Source: Synechococcus sp. Nb3U1
GTDB lineage: Bacteria > Cyanobacteriota > Cyanobacteriia > Thermostichales > Thermostichaceae
NCBI RefSeq assembly: GCF_021533835.1
Contig: NZ_JAKFYQ010000001.1
Coordinates: 439,001-503,000 of the forward strand
DNA: 64,000 bases
Direction of reading: 5' to 3'
Below the pieces are notes generated by a model. The model saw only the letters and a list, made by a program, of their open reading frames with translations, was not told the origin of the DNA and did not search any database. Shown here piece by piece: positions 63,548 to 64,000 of the stretch. Numbering within the stretch: the stretch's first letter is position 1; every line of letters starts with the position of its first letter. A program made the translations under genes and the position numbers.

Positions 63548-64000
63548 TCAGGTTAGGCCAGATTTCTGCGGAAATTGCCGCATTTGTATCAGCGGTACGA
63601 GAGCTTGACGAATACGATTTTCCAGCTTTTGTCCATCAGACACTGTATCCAAATACGCTTCTGGTGGGAATAAGTCTCCAGCAATTCCCACTGCCCATGC
63701 CCCGGCCCGTAGGTATTCCAATCCATTGGCCAGGGTTACCCCCCCTGTTGGGATCAGGGGCAGGGATCCCAACGGTTGCCGCAGATGGCGAATATAGCGG
63801 AATCCCCCCAGGCTCTCCACCGGGAACACCTTCACCGCTGTTGCCCCCGCCCGCCAAGCTGACCCAATTTCTGTCGGGGTGAGGGCCCCCGGCACGATGG
63901 GTAACCCTACCTCCTGCGCCCAGCGGATGACCTGCTCATCGGCAAAGGGAGAGACACAAAACTGTGCCCCCGCCTGCCAAGCCTGCTTGGCCATGTGTTG
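63548..64000 (-). CDS. eda: KDPG/KHG aldolase, truncated by the window end
   Basis: Aldolase of the Entner-Doudoroff pathway: splits KDPG to pyruvate and glyceraldehyde-3-phosphate. Only the C-terminal 150 residues are in view; the frame is open through the window edge (QH before the internal Met at 63994). Features: AGAQFCVSP, IVPGALTPTEIGSAWRAGATAVKVFP (Schiff-base Lys), LPLIPTGGV and AWAVGIAGDLFP. With zwf in the same window this fits a working sugar-oxidation route. The true start lies outside the window. Confidence 0.87.
   Translation of the reverse strand, partial: QHMAKQAWQAGAQFCVSPFADEQVIRWAQEVGLPIVPGALTPTEIGSAWRAGATAVKVFPVESLGGFRYIRHLRQPLGSLPLIPTGGVTLANGLEYLRAGAWAVGIAGDLFPPEAYLDTVSDGQKLENRIRQALVPLIQMRQFPQKSGLT

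Noticed and set aside
1..64000. tRNA or rRNA genes
   Set aside because: No TTCRA-type T-loop with matching acceptor stem or rRNA core sequence was found in any gap by eye; a covariance search would be decisive.

Overview
The window is a piece of a cyanobacterial chromosome. This is shown by petB and petD (cytochrome b6f), ndhM (NDH-1 subunit M), a CpcS/CpeS-type phycobiliprotein lyase, a DUF2996 protein, a cyanobacterial-type glutamate-cysteine ligase, an exported beta-carbonic anhydrase and a broken bicarbonate-binding protein gene (cmpA type). The palindrome GGGATCCC occurs roughly 70 times by eye, far above chance. It looks like a lineage-specific form of the cyanobacterial HIP1 repeat. 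With the GC-rich coding bias, this suggests a Synechococcus JA/Thermostichus-like (hot-spring) lineage. The cyanobacterial assignment is firm; the genus is tentative.

Layout. 0-10 kb: plus-strand genes for a zinc metalloprotease lipoprotein, small membrane proteins, an EamA transporter, a glycosyltransferase, a methyltransferase, a BioD/DRTGG protein, a possible small RNA with a strong terminator, RNase HI and a DUF3352 lipoprotein. 10-15.3 kb: a minus-strand run (hypothetical, SDR, M14-type amidohydrolase, glutamate-cysteine ligase, PHP hydrolase) with an IS605 tnpB scrap inside it. 15.7-25 kb: a complete ABC importer (binding protein, two permeases, ATPase), gamma-glutamyltransferase, small proteins, a peroxiredoxin-like protein and a UbiB kinase. 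25.4-27.5 kb: a cmpA-type gene carrying two nonsense codons but otherwise intact, next to an intact exported carbonic anhydrase. 27.7-32.6 kb: Uma2, MgtC, a GDT1-type manganese exporter behind a yybP-ykoY riboswitch, a cysteine hydrolase and a TfoX C-terminal-domain protein. 32.6-39 kb: PadR regulator, PstS-like protein, a NitT/TauT-type ABC permease and ATPase without a binding protein, DUF2996, ndhM and a GldA-like dehydrogenase.

39-48.3 kb looks like accessory DNA: a frameshifted DUF2252 gene, an orphan histidine kinase, a DsbA-like protein, an unknown secreted protein, a NarL/NarX-type two-component pair and an AraC regulator. It carries two copies of a 107-bp miniature inverted-repeat element; a third, related element lies at 29.1 kb. 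48.4-64 kb is core metabolism: zwf and fbp, ilvD, phoX with a Pho-box-like site, leuB, petBD with a strong terminator, a carboxyl-terminal protease, the lyase, thrB, dgkA, ybeY and the start-truncated KDPG aldolase at the window edge.

Functional themes are phosphorus scavenging (phoX, PstS-like, and a PHP hydrolase and ABC importer sharing a Pho-box-like intergenic region), metal homeostasis (riboswitch-controlled Mn exporter, MgtC), inorganic carbon (decayed cmpA plus carbonic anhydrase), glutathione (glutamate-cysteine ligase and gamma-glutamyltransferase), and sugar oxidation (zwf plus KDPG aldolase). I found no tRNA, rRNA, CRISPR array or intact insertion sequence.
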